The notes: a model not told the origin generated them from the sequence alone. A stretch of 64,000 nt of DNA from Clostridiales bacterium (GCA_012735495.1 JAAYHD010000013.1:61984-125983); one strand, 5' to 3'. Counted from the first letter of the stretch, positions 9,579-21,028 are shown. A program made the numbers and translations.

Positions 9579-10523
9579 TTAAATATCTTTTATATTATAT
9601 CCGTAGTTTTTCAGCAGTAAATCGCTGTCTCTCCAATCCTTCCTGACCTTCACCCACAACTGGAGATTGACCTTGCAGTCAAGCAGGTTCTCAATTCCCG
9701 TTCTTGCGTGGGAGCCAATCTTTTTCAGCATGCTGCCTCCCTTGCCGATAATTATTCCTTTATGGCTTTCCTTCTCGCAAATTATCGTGGCATGTATGTC
9801 TATTATATCCGGTGCGGCGCCTTGATTTTTGGAATCCGAATCCCTGCCCCTGTTTCTTTCCGTCATTTGTTCTATAACCACCGCTATGCCGTGGGGCACC
9901 TCCTCATCCAGGAACCGCAGCGCCATTTCCCTTATAAACTCCGCCGCAATCTGCCTTTCCGGCTGATCCGTTATGGTGTCCTCGTCATAATACATTGGCC
10001 CGTAGGGCAGGTACTTAAAAATCATATCCATCAGGACATCGGTATTTTCACCCTTGAGAGCTGACAACGGAACAATCTCGGCAAAATCCAAAATGCCCCG
10101 GTAGGCGTCAATGACCGAAAGAAGCTCGTTTTTATTAACAGTATCAATCTTGTTTATAACCAGCATAACGGGCGTATTAACCCTGCCCAGCCGCTCGGCT
10201 ATATATTTTTCGCCCGCCCCAATAAAGGTGCTCGGTTCCACCAGCCACAGCACCACATCTACTTCCTTGAGTGTCCTTTCGGCCACGGTTACCATATACT
10301 CACCCAGCTTGTTCTTTGCCTTATGGATGCCCGGGGTATCCAGGAATATCACCTGTCCCCGCGCATCTGTATATACGGTTTGTATCCTGTTCCTCGTAGT
10401 CTGCGGCTTGCTGGACGTTATGGCAATCTTATGCCCAATCAGATGATTCATTAATGTGGACTTGCCAACATTCGGCCTTCCAATCAGGGTTACAAAACCG
10501 GATTTTATCTTGTTGTCCTGCAT
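9579..10523 (-). CDS. era: GTPase Era
   Basis: Era binds the 3' end of 16S rRNA and assists 30S assembly. The 314-residue protein has a Ras-like GTPase domain with GRPNVGKST (G1, near 16-24), DTPG (G3) and NKID (G4). It ends in a KH RNA-binding domain containing GIIIGKGGSMLKKIG. It is slightly longer than the typical 300 residues, because of a short insertion around ERNRGRDSDSKNQG before the KH domain. GGAGGT precedes the ATG. It lies 23 nt after the M16 protease gene and before yqzL-recO, in the conserved order. Confidence 0.98.
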   Translation of the reverse strand: MQDNKIKSGFVTLIGRPNVGKSTLMNHLIGHKIAITSSKPQTTRNRIQTVYTDARGQVIFLDTPGIHKAKNKLGEYMVTVAERTLKEVDVVLWLVEPSTFIGAGEKYIAERLGRVNTPVMLVINKIDTVNKNELLSVIDAYRGILDFAEIVPLSALKGENTDVLMDMIFKYLPYGPMYYDEDTITDQPERQIAAEFIREMALRFLDEEVPHGIAVVIEQMTERNRGRDSDSKNQGAAPDIIDIHATIICEKESHKGIIIGKGGSMLKKIGSHARTGIENLLDCKVNLQLWVKVRKDWRDSDLLLKNYGYNIKDI

Positions 10524-10545
10524 ACTACCTCCATCTGTACAATGC

Positions 10546-13485
10546 TTAAATCATAAGGCTTTTTACTTCCTTGAACAGGTCTTTGTCCTGATCAATTCTC
10601 CCCTCATTGCCAATTACACAGATATTGCCCTCATCTATAACCGACTGAACCAAATCGCTTAAGGAGCGTATATCCTCCTGTGTTAAATTTATTATGGCTT
10701 CCCTTTCCTTCTTCAAGTCCTCGTATGTGACGCCGGAAAGCAGCATGCTCAAGGATCTAGAACCCTTAAGCTGAGGAGTCAGCGGCATGTCCAGGGAACT
10801 GATGGTTCCAAGTATGCTCTTTGTAATTTCCCTTTCATCCGCAGAGAATTTCTTTATATACTCCGGAATGTTCCTGTATACCTGGAGGGTTTTCTTCAGA
10901 TTGGGGTCACGATAAGATGTAAAGTATACATCTCCGTCGACTCCGGAAAATCCGCACATGCATCCGTAAGCACCGCCCATGACGCGAATATTCTGCCACA
11001 GGTAATCAAAGCTTAACAGGGTCTTCAGAACCTTTAATGCTCCCGTATATTCAAATCCGGCCTTAAAATAGTTTCCTGCCATTGCCACATACTGTACCTG
11101 CATGGCTGTCTTAAAGCCCTCGTTTAAGCACTGGGGCTGCAGGGGAGATTTGTCGCAGCCGGCAAAGCAGTTTTCAGGGGCATTCTCCCTAAGGCCCTTT
11201 GCGAATGCCTTGAAGCTGTCGCCGATTTTCTTATACCCTTCGGAATCGGCGGTCACGCTTACCAAAAGCTTGCTCTTGGCAAAAATGGCGTCAATAAGCT
11301 CTCCAAGCTTTTCAACCACCTTGGTTTTCTTTTGATCATAGTTGGCTGTAAGATCCTCAAGGAACTCGAAGAAAGTTATGCCCTTAATGGATTCCTTGAA
11401 CATCGCATGCCTGGAATAGTATGACATGGCCCTGTTCACAGCCACCGAATGGCCCGATGACTGGAATATCATCTGCATCCTGGATTTTAATTCATCCAGG
11501 ATTTCCTTAAGGCGCTTGTAATCCTCCAGCTTCGTGCGATAGAGTACCTCTTCAATCAGCCTGAACGCATCCGGTATCTTGTTATACAGCACCCTCACGC
11601 TGATTTCGTACATGGGCAGGTATTCATCCGGCCTGCCTTTAATGGAATAGGATGAAATATCATGGGATATTCCGCCGGTATGGAGGTTTACCTCGTTGGC
11701 ATACTCCATAAAACTGTAATTCTCCGTGCCTATATATCCCAGCACAGCCGAAAGCAGGGACAGGTAAGGAAAAAGCTCCTTCGGCACATCCTTTACGTCG
11801 AACAAAAGCTTTATATAAGCAATTTCATTAGTAAACACCTCATGGTGAACGACCCGGACGCCTTCCAGGGATTTCTCTTCGTTATAAAGAGGCTGCGGAT
11901 CCGGACCTATATCGTCCCTGGTAAGCAAAGGAATGGTTTCAAGCTCTTCCTTTGTCGAAGGGGTTTCATGGTATTTCCTTAAGCTCTCGGTGTCCTTGAT
12001 TATCCTCTGAATTTCTTCTTCGGACAGGCTTTCCTTGTAAGCCGCCAGTTTTTTCTTCATGTTTTCTTCACGAAGCTTGTTAAGCCCGGCCTTGGGCTTA
12101 AGCACTACCAGCGTCGCATGGTTATTGTTCAGCATACAGTCTTTTATCATCTTTTCAAAATAGCCTGTTCCTATATATCCCCTCATCTTTTCAAACAGCG
12201 GATTATCCTTAAGGTTCCTGAACGGATCCTCTTCTTCATAGTTCCAGCTGTCCAACACCCTTAAGCCATAGATCAAGCCCTTGGGAAGGCCTCCAAAGTC
12301 GGCTTCCCTGTACCTGAATTCAAACATGTTTATGGCTCCGCGGAGTGACTTTTCATTCAGTCCTTCCTCGGCCTGCTTCATTAATGTATCCCGTATTATA
12401 GATATGAACTGCTGCTTCCTGTCCTCATCGGAATTTTTCGCTATTATTGACATGAACGGCTGCAGGTAGGCGTCTTCCATCTGGCATAATATATCCTTTC
12501 CGATGCCCGCGTCAAGCAGGGCCTGCTTTACGGGAGCTCCGGGCGCGTCAAGAAGAACATACTCGAGTATCTGGAACCCCAGCATCTGCTCCTTGGTCTT
12601 TTTTTCCGACAAAGCAATATTAAGGCTCAAATAGGTGTTTTCCTTACGGTCGTCACCCTCGCCGAGGGAGTATTCCCCCTCAATTTCCTTAAGGGCATCG
12701 AATCCCTTCTGTGGCTTTATCTCCGAATCAACCTTCAGGTAATCAAATTTGGACAGATATTCCCTGTCAAGCCACTCAAGCCTTTCCTCAAAATCCATAT
12801 CTCCATACAGGTAAATATAGCTGTTTGACGGATGGTAATAGGTTCTGTGGAATTCCAGGAATTCCTCGTAAGTAAGTTCGGGAATATAATCCGGGTCTCC
12901 TCCGGATTCCACTCCATATGCTGTATCCGGGAACAATGAATTCATATTCATTCTAAGGAGCTGCTGCTCGGGTGACGAGAAAGCGCCCTTCATCTCGGAA
13001 TAAACCACGCCGTTTATCTGGAGCTCATCCTTCGGATCCTCCAGGGAATAGTGCCAGCCTTCCTGCCGGAATATTTCTATCCTGTCGTATATATTTGGGA
13101 ACAACACCGCATCCATATAAACATGCATCAGGTTCTTGAAATCCTTGTCGTTCTGGCTTGCCACAGGATATACGGTTCTGTCGGCATAAGTCATGGCATT
13201 CAGGAACGTATTCAGCGAGCCCTTCACCAACTCGATAAAGGTGTCCTTTGCCGGGAAATTCCTGGACCCGCACAGTACCGAATGCTCAATGATGTGTGCC
13301 ACGCCGGTGCTGTTCTTCGGAGGAGTCCTGAAACCGATGGCGAAAACCTTGTTGGTGTCGTCATTCTTAATAATTGCTATCTTCGCCTTGGTCTTAACAT
13401 GCTCCAGGCACGCTCCCCATCCGTTTACATCGTCCAATTTCTCATCAAAAACCAATCGATAACCGGAAGGTACATTAATTTTCAT
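10546..13485 (-). CDS. M16C-type zinc metallopeptidase (presequence-protease-like)
   Basis: The 979-residue single chain resembles the PreP/Cym1 branch of insulinase-like peptidases, which degrade short unfolded peptides inside a closed chamber. The inverted zinc motif HxxEH is H64-I-I-E67-H68, followed by the downstream glutamate region YSEMKGAFSSPEQQ. It consists of two halves joined by a linker around residues 490-560, and the second half lacks a zinc motif, as is normal. There is no signal peptide, so it is cytoplasmic. GGAGGAATCGAG precedes the ATG. It leads the era-yqzL-recO run and may recycle peptides, including those imported by the opp system 40 kb away (inference). Confidence 0.93.
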   Translation of the reverse strand: MKINVPSGYRLVFDEKLDDVNGWGACLEHVKTKAKIAIIKNDDTNKVFAIGFRTPPKNSTGVAHIIEHSVLCGSRNFPAKDTFIELVKGSLNTFLNAMTYADRTVYPVASQNDKDFKNLMHVYMDAVLFPNIYDRIEIFRQEGWHYSLEDPKDELQINGVVYSEMKGAFSSPEQQLLRMNMNSLFPDTAYGVESGGDPDYIPELTYEEFLEFHRTYYHPSNSYIYLYGDMDFEERLEWLDREYLSKFDYLKVDSEIKPQKGFDALKEIEGEYSLGEGDDRKENTYLSLNIALSEKKTKEQMLGFQILEYVLLDAPGAPVKQALLDAGIGKDILCQMEDAYLQPFMSIIAKNSDEDRKQQFISIIRDTLMKQAEEGLNEKSLRGAINMFEFRYREADFGGLPKGLIYGLRVLDSWNYEEEDPFRNLKDNPLFEKMRGYIGTGYFEKMIKDCMLNNNHATLVVLKPKAGLNKLREENMKKKLAAYKESLSEEEIQRIIKDTESLRKYHETPSTKEELETIPLLTRDDIGPDPQPLYNEEKSLEGVRVVHHEVFTNEIAYIKLLFDVKDVPKELFPYLSLLSAVLGYIGTENYSFMEYANEVNLHTGGISHDISSYSIKGRPDEYLPMYEISVRVLYNKIPDAFRLIEEVLYRTKLEDYKRLKEILDELKSRMQMIFQSSGHSVAVNRAMSYYSRHAMFKESIKGITFFEFLEDLTANYDQKKTKVVEKLGELIDAIFAKSKLLVSVTADSEGYKKIGDSFKAFAKGLRENAPENCFAGCDKSPLQPQCLNEGFKTAMQVQYVAMAGNYFKAGFEYTGALKVLKTLLSFDYLWQNIRVMGGAYGCMCGFSGVDGDVYFTSYRDPNLKKTLQVYRNIPEYIKKFSADEREITKSILGTISSLDMPLTPQLKGSRSLSMLLSGVTYEDLKKEREAIINLTQEDIRSLSDLVQSVIDEGNICVIGNEGRIDQDKDLFKEVKSLMI

Positions 13486-13664
13486 CTCGATTCCTCCATA
13501 AAAACATATTGAATTTGCCTTTTGTGCGAAACATTATTATAAGTATGGCATATTCTAATAATTGCTTATACATAATAACATATCTTGGTTTATTTGTCAT
13601 GATAAAACAGGTCAAATTGCTTTATAAATATTAATAAAATATTACAAATAACAACAAAGATGAT

Positions 13665-13693
13665 TTGACTTTTTACCTTAATTGTGATAAGTT
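13665..13693 (+). promoter_or_regulatory. Possible promoter of the cold-shock gene
   Basis: TTGACT, 17 bp, then TAAGTT with an upstream TG (extended -10). This gives a leader of about 65 nt. A TATAAT at 13699 has no -35 at a workable distance. Confidence 0.4.
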
Positions 13694-13718
13694 AAGTCTA
13701 TAATTACCGATGCGTAAT

Positions 13719-13735
13719 AATTACCATTGGTAATT
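13719..13735 (+). repeat. Palindrome in the cold-shock mRNA leader
   Basis: AATTACCA-T-TGGTAATT lies 15 nt upstream of the ribosome site. A half copy (TAATTACC) occurs at 13701-13708. It may be a protein-binding site or a temperature-sensitive hairpin. Confidence 0.5.
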
Positions 13736-13765
13736 GAATTTTATTTTTTTAGGAGGCATTTTTTT

Positions 13766-13966
13766 ATGAAAAAGGGTACCGTAAAATGGTTCAACGCAAA
13801 AAAGGGGTATGGCTTCTTGTGCGACGAAGACGGAAATGATGTATTTGTTCACTTTTCAGCATTATTAATGGATGGCTTCAAGGTACTTGAAGAAGGCGAC
13901 AAGGTTGAATTCGAAGTTGTCCAGGGAGAAAAAGGCCCTCAGGCCGCTAACGTAACCAAGTTATAA
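13766..13966 (+). CDS. Cold-shock domain protein
   Basis: The 66-residue single OB-fold protein of the CspA/CspB family binds single-stranded RNA and DNA and melts mRNA structure. RNP1 is seen as KGYGFLC and RNP2 as VFVHFSAL. The start is the ATG at 13766, since AGGAGG lies 9 nt upstream and the protein then begins [14 protein letters not shown] like other family members. An upstream in-frame start is not needed. It is monocistronic, with its own leader and a strong terminator. Which of the cell's csp paralogues it is cannot be told. Confidence 0.97.
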   Translation: MKKGTVKWFNAKKGYGFLCDEDGNDVFVHFSALLMDGFKVLEEGDKVEFEVVQGEKGPQAANVTKL

Positions 13967-14030
13967 TCAGGTATAATGTTTATATAGATATATGTAAACA
14001 TATTTTAGGGTGGTTGTAACAAGGCAAGAC

Positions 14031-14065
14031 AAACGGTGTCAGTTTTAAACCTGACACCGTTTTTA
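14031..14065 (+). terminator. Intrinsic terminator of the cold-shock gene
   Basis: ACGGTGTCAG-N8-CTGACACCGT followed by TTTTT. It lies between the convergent csp and purH genes and may also slow minus-strand transcription after purH. Confidence 0.9.
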
Positions 14066-14085
14066 TGTATATGTCCGTTTATCTT

Positions 14086-15639
14086 TTAGTGTTTGAAATG
14101 CCTCATGCCCGTAAATACCATGGCGATGCCGTACTCGTTGCATTTCTTGATTGAGTCCGCATCCCTTATTGATCCGCCGGGCTGAATGATGGCGGTGATT
14201 CCCGCCTGGTGGGCGGCTTCAACACAGTCATCGAACGGGAAGAACGCGTCCGATGCAAGAACAGCGCCCTTGGCGGCATCGGGACCGATCAACTCCGCGG
14301 CATGGTCTATAGCCTGCCTGGTCGCCCACACCCTGTTGACCTGTCCGGGACCTATTCCTACGGTCTGCTTGTCCTTTGCAATAGCTATTCCGTTGGATTT
14401 TACGAACTTGACCACACGCCATGCGAAGAGCAGGTCTTCCATCTCCTTTTCTGTAGGGGAGCGGTCTGTAACAACCTGAAGGTCCTTTTCGTCAAGCAGC
14501 TTGCTGTCTATGGTCTGCACAATAAGTCCTCCGTTAACCTTCTTAAGGTCATAAGCGTTCTCATCCTGCGGCTTGTCTATGTCCGCCAGCTGAAGCACCC
14601 TGACATTCTTTTTCGTCTTGAGCTGCTTTAATGCTTCCTCCTCGTACGAAGGAGCAACCACCACTTCAAGGAATATATCAACCATTTCCTTTGCTATCTG
14701 AAGCGTAACTTCACGGTTCAGCACCACTATCCCGCCAAAGATTGATACCTTGTCCGCAGCATAGGCTTTTTTCCAGGCATCATATATGTTGTCGGCGCTG
14801 CCCACACCGCAGGGATTTCCGTGCTTGCAGGCTACAACCGTGGGCTCCGTAAACTCCTTGAGAAGCTCCAGCGCACCGTTTGTATCGTTTATATTGTTAA
14901 ATGAAAGCTCTTTGCCATTCAGCTGTACCGCATCCCTGATGGAACCCTTCCTTCTTCCTATCTCACCGTAGAATGCCGCGGTCTGGTGCGGGTTCTCGCC
15001 GTATCTCATTTCCTGTATCTTTTCAAAGGTCAGGGTCAGGCTGTCCGGCCAGGAGGTGTCGTTCCGTTCCTTCCTAAGATAATCGGCTATCAAGGCGTCA
15101 TAAGCAGCCGTATGCATGAACACCTTCTGCATCAAATAGAACTTGGTATCCAGGGTGACCTCCTTGTATTCCTTGAGCTCGTTCAGCACCTTGTCATAAT
15201 CCCCGGGATCGACCACAACGGCCACGTCCTGATAGTTCTTTGCAGCCGCACGAAGCATTGTCGGACCGCCGATATCTATGTTCTCCACGGCTTCTTCCCT
15301 GGTTACACCTTCTTTAAGAATGGTGGCCTTGAACGGATATAGGTTTACAAAGACCAGGTCTATGGGCTTGATATTCAGTTCCTCAAGCTGTTTCATATGG
15401 TCCGGATTGCTTCTGATGGCCAGCAGGCCAGCATGTACAGCCGGATGAAGGGTCTTTACACGGCCGTCCAGGCATTCCGGAAAACCGGTAAGCTCAGATA
15501 TTTCCATTGCCGGCACACCGGCTTCCTTAAGCATCCTGTAAGTTCCGCCGGTTGATATGATTTCAACATCCAGGGACACCAGTTCCCTGGCAAGCTCGAC
15601 AATACCGCTCTTATCCGATACACTAATCAGCGCTCTCAT
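14086..15639 (-). CDS. purH: Bifunctional AICAR transformylase/IMP cyclohydrolase
   Basis: PurH catalyses the last two steps of purine synthesis: AICAR + 10-formyl-THF to FAICAR, then cyclisation to IMP. The N-terminal MGS-like cyclohydrolase domain begins [15 protein letters not shown] and includes STGGTYRML and [15 protein letters not shown]. The transformylase half includes [11 protein letters not shown]. The 517-residue length is normal. GAGGAGTG precedes the ATG. It is a single gene rather than part of a pur operon here. IMP feeds guaB, 3 kb downstream. Confidence 0.98.
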   Translation of the reverse strand: MRALISVSDKSGIVELARELVSLDVEIISTGGTYRMLKEAGVPAMEISELTGFPECLDGRVKTLHPAVHAGLLAIRSNPDHMKQLEELNIKPIDLVFVNLYPFKATILKEGVTREEAVENIDIGGPTMLRAAAKNYQDVAVVVDPGDYDKVLNELKEYKEVTLDTKFYLMQKVFMHTAAYDALIADYLRKERNDTSWPDSLTLTFEKIQEMRYGENPHQTAAFYGEIGRRKGSIRDAVQLNGKELSFNNINDTNGALELLKEFTEPTVVACKHGNPCGVGSADNIYDAWKKAYAADKVSIFGGIVVLNREVTLQIAKEMVDIFLEVVVAPSYEEEALKQLKTKKNVRVLQLADIDKPQDENAYDLKKVNGGLIVQTIDSKLLDEKDLQVVTDRSPTEKEMEDLLFAWRVVKFVKSNGIAIAKDKQTVGIGPGQVNRVWATRQAIDHAAELIGPDAAKGAVLASDAFFPFDDCVEAAHQAGITAIIQPGGSIRDADSIKKCNEYGIAMVFTGMRHFKH

Positions 15640-15724
15640 GATAACACTCCTCTTTTCTACAAATTCTAATAAAATATTAACCTACCTTATTTGTAAATAC
15701 AATTCATTATTTCTAATCATTCTT

Positions 15725-15752
15725 ATTATATATGCTTATCACTCGTATCCAA
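15725..15752 (-). promoter_or_regulatory. Possible purH promoter
   Basis: A perfect TATAAT is preceded by TTGGAT at 16 bp on the minus strand, about 85 nt upstream of purH. The -35 match is poor. Confidence 0.4.
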
Positions 15753-15785
15753 TTATGCAAAAACTTCCCACGGGACTGTTTGCGG

Positions 15786-15814
15786 TTGCATTGCCCCCGA
15801 AAGTATACTATAAT
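15786..15814 (+). promoter_or_regulatory. Promoter of the TIGR01906-like membrane protein gene
   Basis: TTGCAT, 17 bp, then perfect TATAAT. The predicted start of transcription is about 25 nt before the ATG. Confidence 0.55.
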
Positions 15815-15844
15815 TCCTATGAAAATAAGTGAAGGTGAGGGAAA

Positions 15845-16525
15845 ATGAGAAGGATAAGGCGACTCAAAATAACCGATTTTCTTATTGGATTGGTTTTTAC
15901 CATCTTATTTCTGTCGCTGGGCGTGGTTTTAGCCGTTAATTTCAGACCTCTTTATTACCTGGATATAAAGCTTCTCAACATACCCGAAAAATCCGGGTAT
16001 TCAAAGGATGTTATAGTTGAAAACTACAACGCCCTCATTGACTATTCCTTCCCTCTTTACAAGGGCGAGCTTTCATTCCCCTCACTGGACGCGTCTGAGG
16101 AAGGCCTGCAGCATTTCAGGGAGGTTAAGCAGATATTTGCCTGGTTCTATATACTTGGAACGGTATCGCTGGTTGCGGCGGTTATAATAGTGGTTTACAA
16201 GTCCCTCAAAAGAGACTTCTGCTTCCTGGCGGTATCGTCGATAACAGCAATCGTGCTTCCCATTGCGGTAGGTTTACTTATGGCGATTGATTTTGATACA
16301 ACCTTTATCCTGTTTCATAAGCTGTTTTTTAATAATGATTACTGGATTTTCGACCCTGTGACGGATCCCGTAATAAAAATACTGCCCTCCGAATTCTTCA
16401 TGCACTGTGCCCTGCTGATTATTGCGGTCATACTGTTGGGCAGCCTTATTTTATACCTGGCATACCTGCGCCTTAAAAAATATACGGGAATAAAATACCG
16501 CAAAATCCCCGGCATAAAGATATGA
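15845..16525 (+). CDS. TIGR01906/DUF1461 family membrane protein
   Basis: The 226-residue protein has four predicted membrane helices (about 13-33, 98-120, 128-150 and 185-208). It has a large outer loop containing FRPLYYLDIKLLNIPEKSGY and the conserved NYNALIDYSFP stretch. This pattern is that of the uncharacterised Lachnospirales-rich family TIGR01906. The ends are basic and probably cytoplasmic. It is followed after 65 nt by pyk, so the two may be cotranscribed. No enzymatic function is known for the family. Confidence 0.8.
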   Translation: MRRIRRLKITDFLIGLVFTILFLSLGVVLAVNFRPLYYLDIKLLNIPEKSGYSKDVIVENYNALIDYSFPLYKGELSFPSLDASEEGLQHFREVKQIFAWFYILGTVSLVAAVIIVVYKSLKRDFCFLAVSSITAIVLPIAVGLLMAIDFDTTFILFHKLFFNNDYWIFDPVTDPVIKILPSEFFMHCALLIIAVILLGSLILYLAYLRLKKYTGIKYRKIPGIKI

Positions 16526-16590
16526 TGCCAGCGAGCCGGATATGGATAAAACACATCGTCAACAGATTTTTATCGGAAATGGAGATAAAC

Positions 16591-18018
16591 ATGAGAAAAA
16601 CCAAGATTATATGCACCCTGGGACCATCGACAGATAATGAGGATATTTTAAGGGAAATGATACGTCTCGGAATGGATGCCGCCAGGTTCAATTTCTCCCA
16701 CGGCAGCCATGAGGAGCATCTGAACAGGCTTAACATGCTGGAAAAGCTGCGGGAGGAGATGAATATTCCCGTCGCAACGATAATGGATACAAAAGGACCG
16801 GAGATACGTATCGGCACCTTTAAGGACAATCAAGCCGTATCCTTGAAAACAGGCCGGCGTTTTGTGCTGACAACACGGGACGTGGAAGGGGATGAAAACC
16901 AGGTTTCGATAAGCTACCCTAACCTTATCTACGATATTGACCCCGGGGCAACGATCCTGATAGATGACGGCTTGATTGAAATGGTTGTTGAAGAGGTTAC
17001 CACCACCGACATAATCTGCAGGGTGCTGAACAACGGTATACTTACCGGCAAAAAAGGCGTGAACGTCCCCGGTGTTCATCTTTCCATGCCCTATTTAAGC
17101 GACAGGGACCGCGCGGACATACTGTTTGCCATTGAGCATAAATTTGATTTCATTGCCGCTTCGTTTGTCAGGTCCGCGGAGGATGTCGTCGAAATCCGTA
17201 AAATCCTGAATAAGCATAATTCCCAGGCTAAGATTATAGCCAAAATAGAAAATCTCCAGGGCGTCAACAATATAGATGAAATAATTGAAGAAGCGGACGG
17301 AATAATGATTGCCAGAGGCGACATGGGTGTTGAAATACCCTTTGAAGAGCTGCCCGCCATTCAGAAAATGATAATAAAAAAGGTATATTACAGCGGAAAA
17401 CAGGTTATCACGGCCACACAGATGCTGGATTCCATGATTAAAAACCCCAGGCCTACCAGGGCTGAGATAACTGATGTGGCCAATGCCATTTATGATGGAA
17501 CCAGCGCGATCATGCTGTCCGGCGAAACTGCCGCAGGCAGTTATCCCGTCGAATCCCTTCGTACAATGATTAAAATAGCCTTGCGGACCGAGGCAGACAT
17601 AGATTACCGTAAACGGTTCAACCAAAGGGAAAGCTTGAAGCATCTTGATATTACCGATGCGATATCCAGGGCCACCGTGACCATAGCTCACGACCTTAAC
17701 GCTAAGATGATTGTAACAGTCACCACATCCGGCGGAACGGCCCGAATGATTTCCCGTTTCCGCCCGCAGTGCCATATTATGGGCTGCACGACCGATCCCG
17801 TGGTTTGCAGGCAATTGAATCTTGCCTGGGGTATAAAACCCCTTCTTATTGCCGTGGAACATGATACATTCGAGCTTTTTGACCATGCCCTGCAGGCTGT
17901 GGAAAAAGCCGGTTATGTAAGCAACGGGGATATCGTGGTTATGACAGCAGGCGTGCCGCTTGGCATATCCGGCACCACCAATATAATCAAGGTCCAAACG
18001 GTTGGACATAAGGATTAA
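16591..18018 (+). CDS. pyk: Pyruvate kinase
   Basis: It converts PEP + ADP to pyruvate + ATP. I start it at ATG 16591 (MRKTKIICTLGPS), because GGAG lies 6 nt upstream and the conserved N-terminus begins there. The 475 residues cover the barrel and the B and C domains, with MDTKGPEIRIG near 65 and the MIARGDMGVEIP and TATQMLDSM active-site segments. It lacks the C-terminal PEP-utiliser-like extension found in the roughly 585-residue enzymes of many Bacillota. It forms an operon with the dCMP deaminase gene 25 nt downstream. Confidence 0.97.
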   Translation: MRKTKIICTLGPSTDNEDILREMIRLGMDAARFNFSHGSHEEHLNRLNMLEKLREEMNIPVATIMDTKGPEIRIGTFKDNQAVSLKTGRRFVLTTRDVEGDENQVSISYPNLIYDIDPGATILIDDGLIEMVVEEVTTTDIICRVLNNGILTGKKGVNVPGVHLSMPYLSDRDRADILFAIEHKFDFIAASFVRSAEDVVEIRKILNKHNSQAKIIAKIENLQGVNNIDEIIEEADGIMIARGDMGVEIPFEELPAIQKMIIKKVYYSGKQVITATQMLDSMIKNPRPTRAEITDVANAIYDGTSAIMLSGETAAGSYPVESLRTMIKIALRTEADIDYRKRFNQRESLKHLDITDAISRATVTIAHDLNAKMIVTVTTSGGTARMISRFRPQCHIMGCTTDPVVCRQLNLAWGIKPLLIAVEHDTFELFDHALQAVEKAGYVSNGDIVVMTAGVPLGISGTTNIIKVQTVGHKD

Positions 18019-18043
18019 TAAAATATAAAACAAGGGGCGGATT

Positions 18044-18523
18044 ATGAAGAGAAAAGATTATATCAATTGGGACGCGTATTTTATGGGTATTGCCCAGCTG
18101 TCGACCGAGCGCAGCAAGGACCCCAATACAAGCGTGGGTGCATGTATAGTCAGCGTGGATAATAAAATTCTCTCCGTGGGCTACAACGGCATGCCAATCG
18201 GATGCTCGGATGACGAATTCCCCTGGGACAGGGAAGGCGAGCCTCTGGATACCAAGTATCCTTACGTTTGCCACGCGGAGCTTAATGCAATCCTTAATTA
18301 CACCGGCGGTGACATGAAGGGCTCCAAAATATATACCACCCTGTTCCCATGCAATGAATGCACCAAGGCAATCATTCAGAAGGGCATCAGGGAAGTAATT
18401 TATAAAGAAGACAAGTACGCCGATACCGACTCCGTGATAGCCGCAAAGAAAATGCTGGACGCTTCCGGAGTTATCTACAGGCAGTACAATCCCATCGGGA
18501 AGGATATAACTCTTTCTTTATGA
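18044..18523 (+). CDS. dCMP deaminase (ComEB family)
   Basis: It probably converts dCMP to dUMP, the substrate of thymidylate synthase, whose gene lies 4 kb away. The zinc-site residues are H77 and E79 (CHAELN) and C103 and C106 (PCNEC). An insert between the strands (GCSDDEFPWDREGEPLDTKY) is typical of the dCMP, not free cytidine, deaminases. The length is 159 residues. GGGGCGG precedes the ATG. It is the last gene of the pyk transcript. Confidence 0.92.
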   Translation: MKRKDYINWDAYFMGIAQLSTERSKDPNTSVGACIVSVDNKILSVGYNGMPIGCSDDEFPWDREGEPLDTKYPYVCHAELNAILNYTGGDMKGSKIYTTLFPCNECTKAIIQKGIREVIYKEDKYADTDSVIAAKKMLDASGVIYRQYNPIGKDITLSL

Positions 18524-18706
18524 TGTTGGGTCTTCCGTCAGACTGTATTCCTTAATCTTATAAATGAAATTTGGACAGTATATTGCCTGCATTTACCCGC
18601 ATTATGCCGTATTTATATATTGATGGCTCTTATATATGAGGATGAATTCCGGGAATTAAAACCCGGAGTTGGAATACATAACCCGAGATAAAATCCAAAG
18701 CATAAC
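18524..18706. other. Gene-free part of the 310-bp convergent gap
   Basis: No reading frame with a ribosome site is visible. The segment holds a second, imperfect copy of the downstream terminator motif: ATTCCGGGA at 18646-18654, with CCCGG at 18661-18665. It may be a decayed hairpin. The functional terminator is at 18707-18740. Confidence 0.5.
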
Positions 18707-18740
18707 AAAATTCCGGGATATCAAATATCCCGGAATTTTT
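18707..18740 (+). terminator. Bidirectional terminator between the deaminase gene and guaB
   Basis: AATTCCGGGATAT-CAA-ATATCCCGGAATT is a near-perfect 13-bp stem. It has TTTTTATTTT on the plus strand and a shorter T run on the minus strand. Confidence 0.9.
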
Positions 18741-18833
18741 ATTTTGCATATCTGCTTTATATTCAGAATTCAGCTTTGTATTTCAATGACTTATTTTGAA
18801 TAATATCAGATTTCCGAATTATCCTGACTGATA

Positions 18834-20315
<1,482 letters not shown>

Positions 20316-20372
20316 TTAATATTAGTATTTGCTTAATATAATAAGGATGAATTGTCACTAAATATTTTTAAA

Positions 20373-20401
20373 AGTATATCTGATAATCCATGCCTTGTCA
20401 A
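20373..20401 (-). promoter_or_regulatory. guaB promoter
   Basis: TTGACA, 17 bp, TATACT on the minus strand, about 80 nt upstream of the ATG. The leader contains an AT palindrome (TAATATT-T-AATATTA, 20310-20324) but no recognisable riboswitch. Confidence 0.75.
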
Positions 20402-20431
20402 CATCAAAAACGCCTGTTGCACCGTTTAAAA

Positions 20432-20479
20432 GTATAAAATTAAGAGGCTTGTGCAAATCCGTAAATCCGCAGCAGCCTC
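20432..20479 (-). terminator. Weak terminator after the DUF6106 gene
   Basis: GAGGCT/AGCCTC arms enclose about 24 nt and are followed by TTAATTTTATAC on the minus strand, just after the DUF6106 stop. The stem is short, so confidence is modest. Confidence 0.4.
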
Positions 20480-20487
20480 ATGGGTTT

Positions 20488-20985
20488 TTAATATGTTACG
20501 AGTTTTCTCGCGCTTTTCTGCTTGATCATGTCAAGCATCCTGTCATTCGGCTCAAATAGAACCATCAATTTTTTATTGTCCTTGTTGACTATGACAGCAT
20601 AGGGCTTGCTGTCCTTGTTCTGTGACGTGAAGTCCTTTTTCTCCAACTGGATGTGCCTGTAGCTGTCCAGGGCATGGGAGTTGACCGGAGCCATTATATC
20701 AACCTGCTCAAAATCTATGCGCAACATCGTCTTGCGCTTTGCCTTGCCCATGATTTTGTCAAAATCCAGTTGCCCGTCCACATATATATACTCATATTCC
20801 ACGCTTAACCTCGGATAGAAGAATATCACCAGCAAGACGATTGCCACTCCGATAAAGCTGTAGAATCCTCCGAGCAGCATCAGGAACAACCCGGCCGCCA
20901 CTCCAAGAATCATCAGAATCCTAAGTCCTATGGTAGCCGCCGTATCCTTTCTTTTCACCGCTGTTTCGGCATATTGATTGTTCAT
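20488..20985 (-). CDS. DUF6106 family membrane protein
   Basis: The 165-residue protein has two adjacent hydrophobic helices (about 20-40 and 42-60). A cytoplasmic beta-rich domain resembling a PH-like fold follows (VEYEYIYVDGQLDFDKI, then MLRIDFEQVDIMAPV). It matches the uncharacterised DUF6106 proteins common in Lachnospirales. I place the start at ATG 20985. A GTG one codon earlier is possible and the ribosome site is poor. It lies 43 nt downstream of ilvE on the same strand, so it is probably cotranscribed with it. The function is unknown. Confidence 0.78.
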   Translation of the reverse strand: MNNQYAETAVKRKDTAATIGLRILMILGVAAGLFLMLLGGFYSFIGVAIVLLVIFFYPRLSVEYEYIYVDGQLDFDKIMGKAKRKTMLRIDFEQVDIMAPVNSHALDSYRHIQLEKKDFTSQNKDSKPYAVIVNKDNKKLMVLFEPNDRMLDMIKQKSARKLVTY

Positions 20986-21028
20986 CACAACACCCGTACC
21001 TTTCCTATCAATGTGTTAATCAATGTGT

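Noticed and set aside
13699..13704. TATAAT as -10 of the cold-shock gene
   Set aside because: The nearest -35 (TTGACT at 13665) is 28 bp away, too far. An extended TAAGTT fits better.
17095..18033. Long minus-strand frame opposite pyk (312 codons)
   Set aside because: It is antisense to a clear pyruvate kinase, has biased low-complexity composition and no family match.
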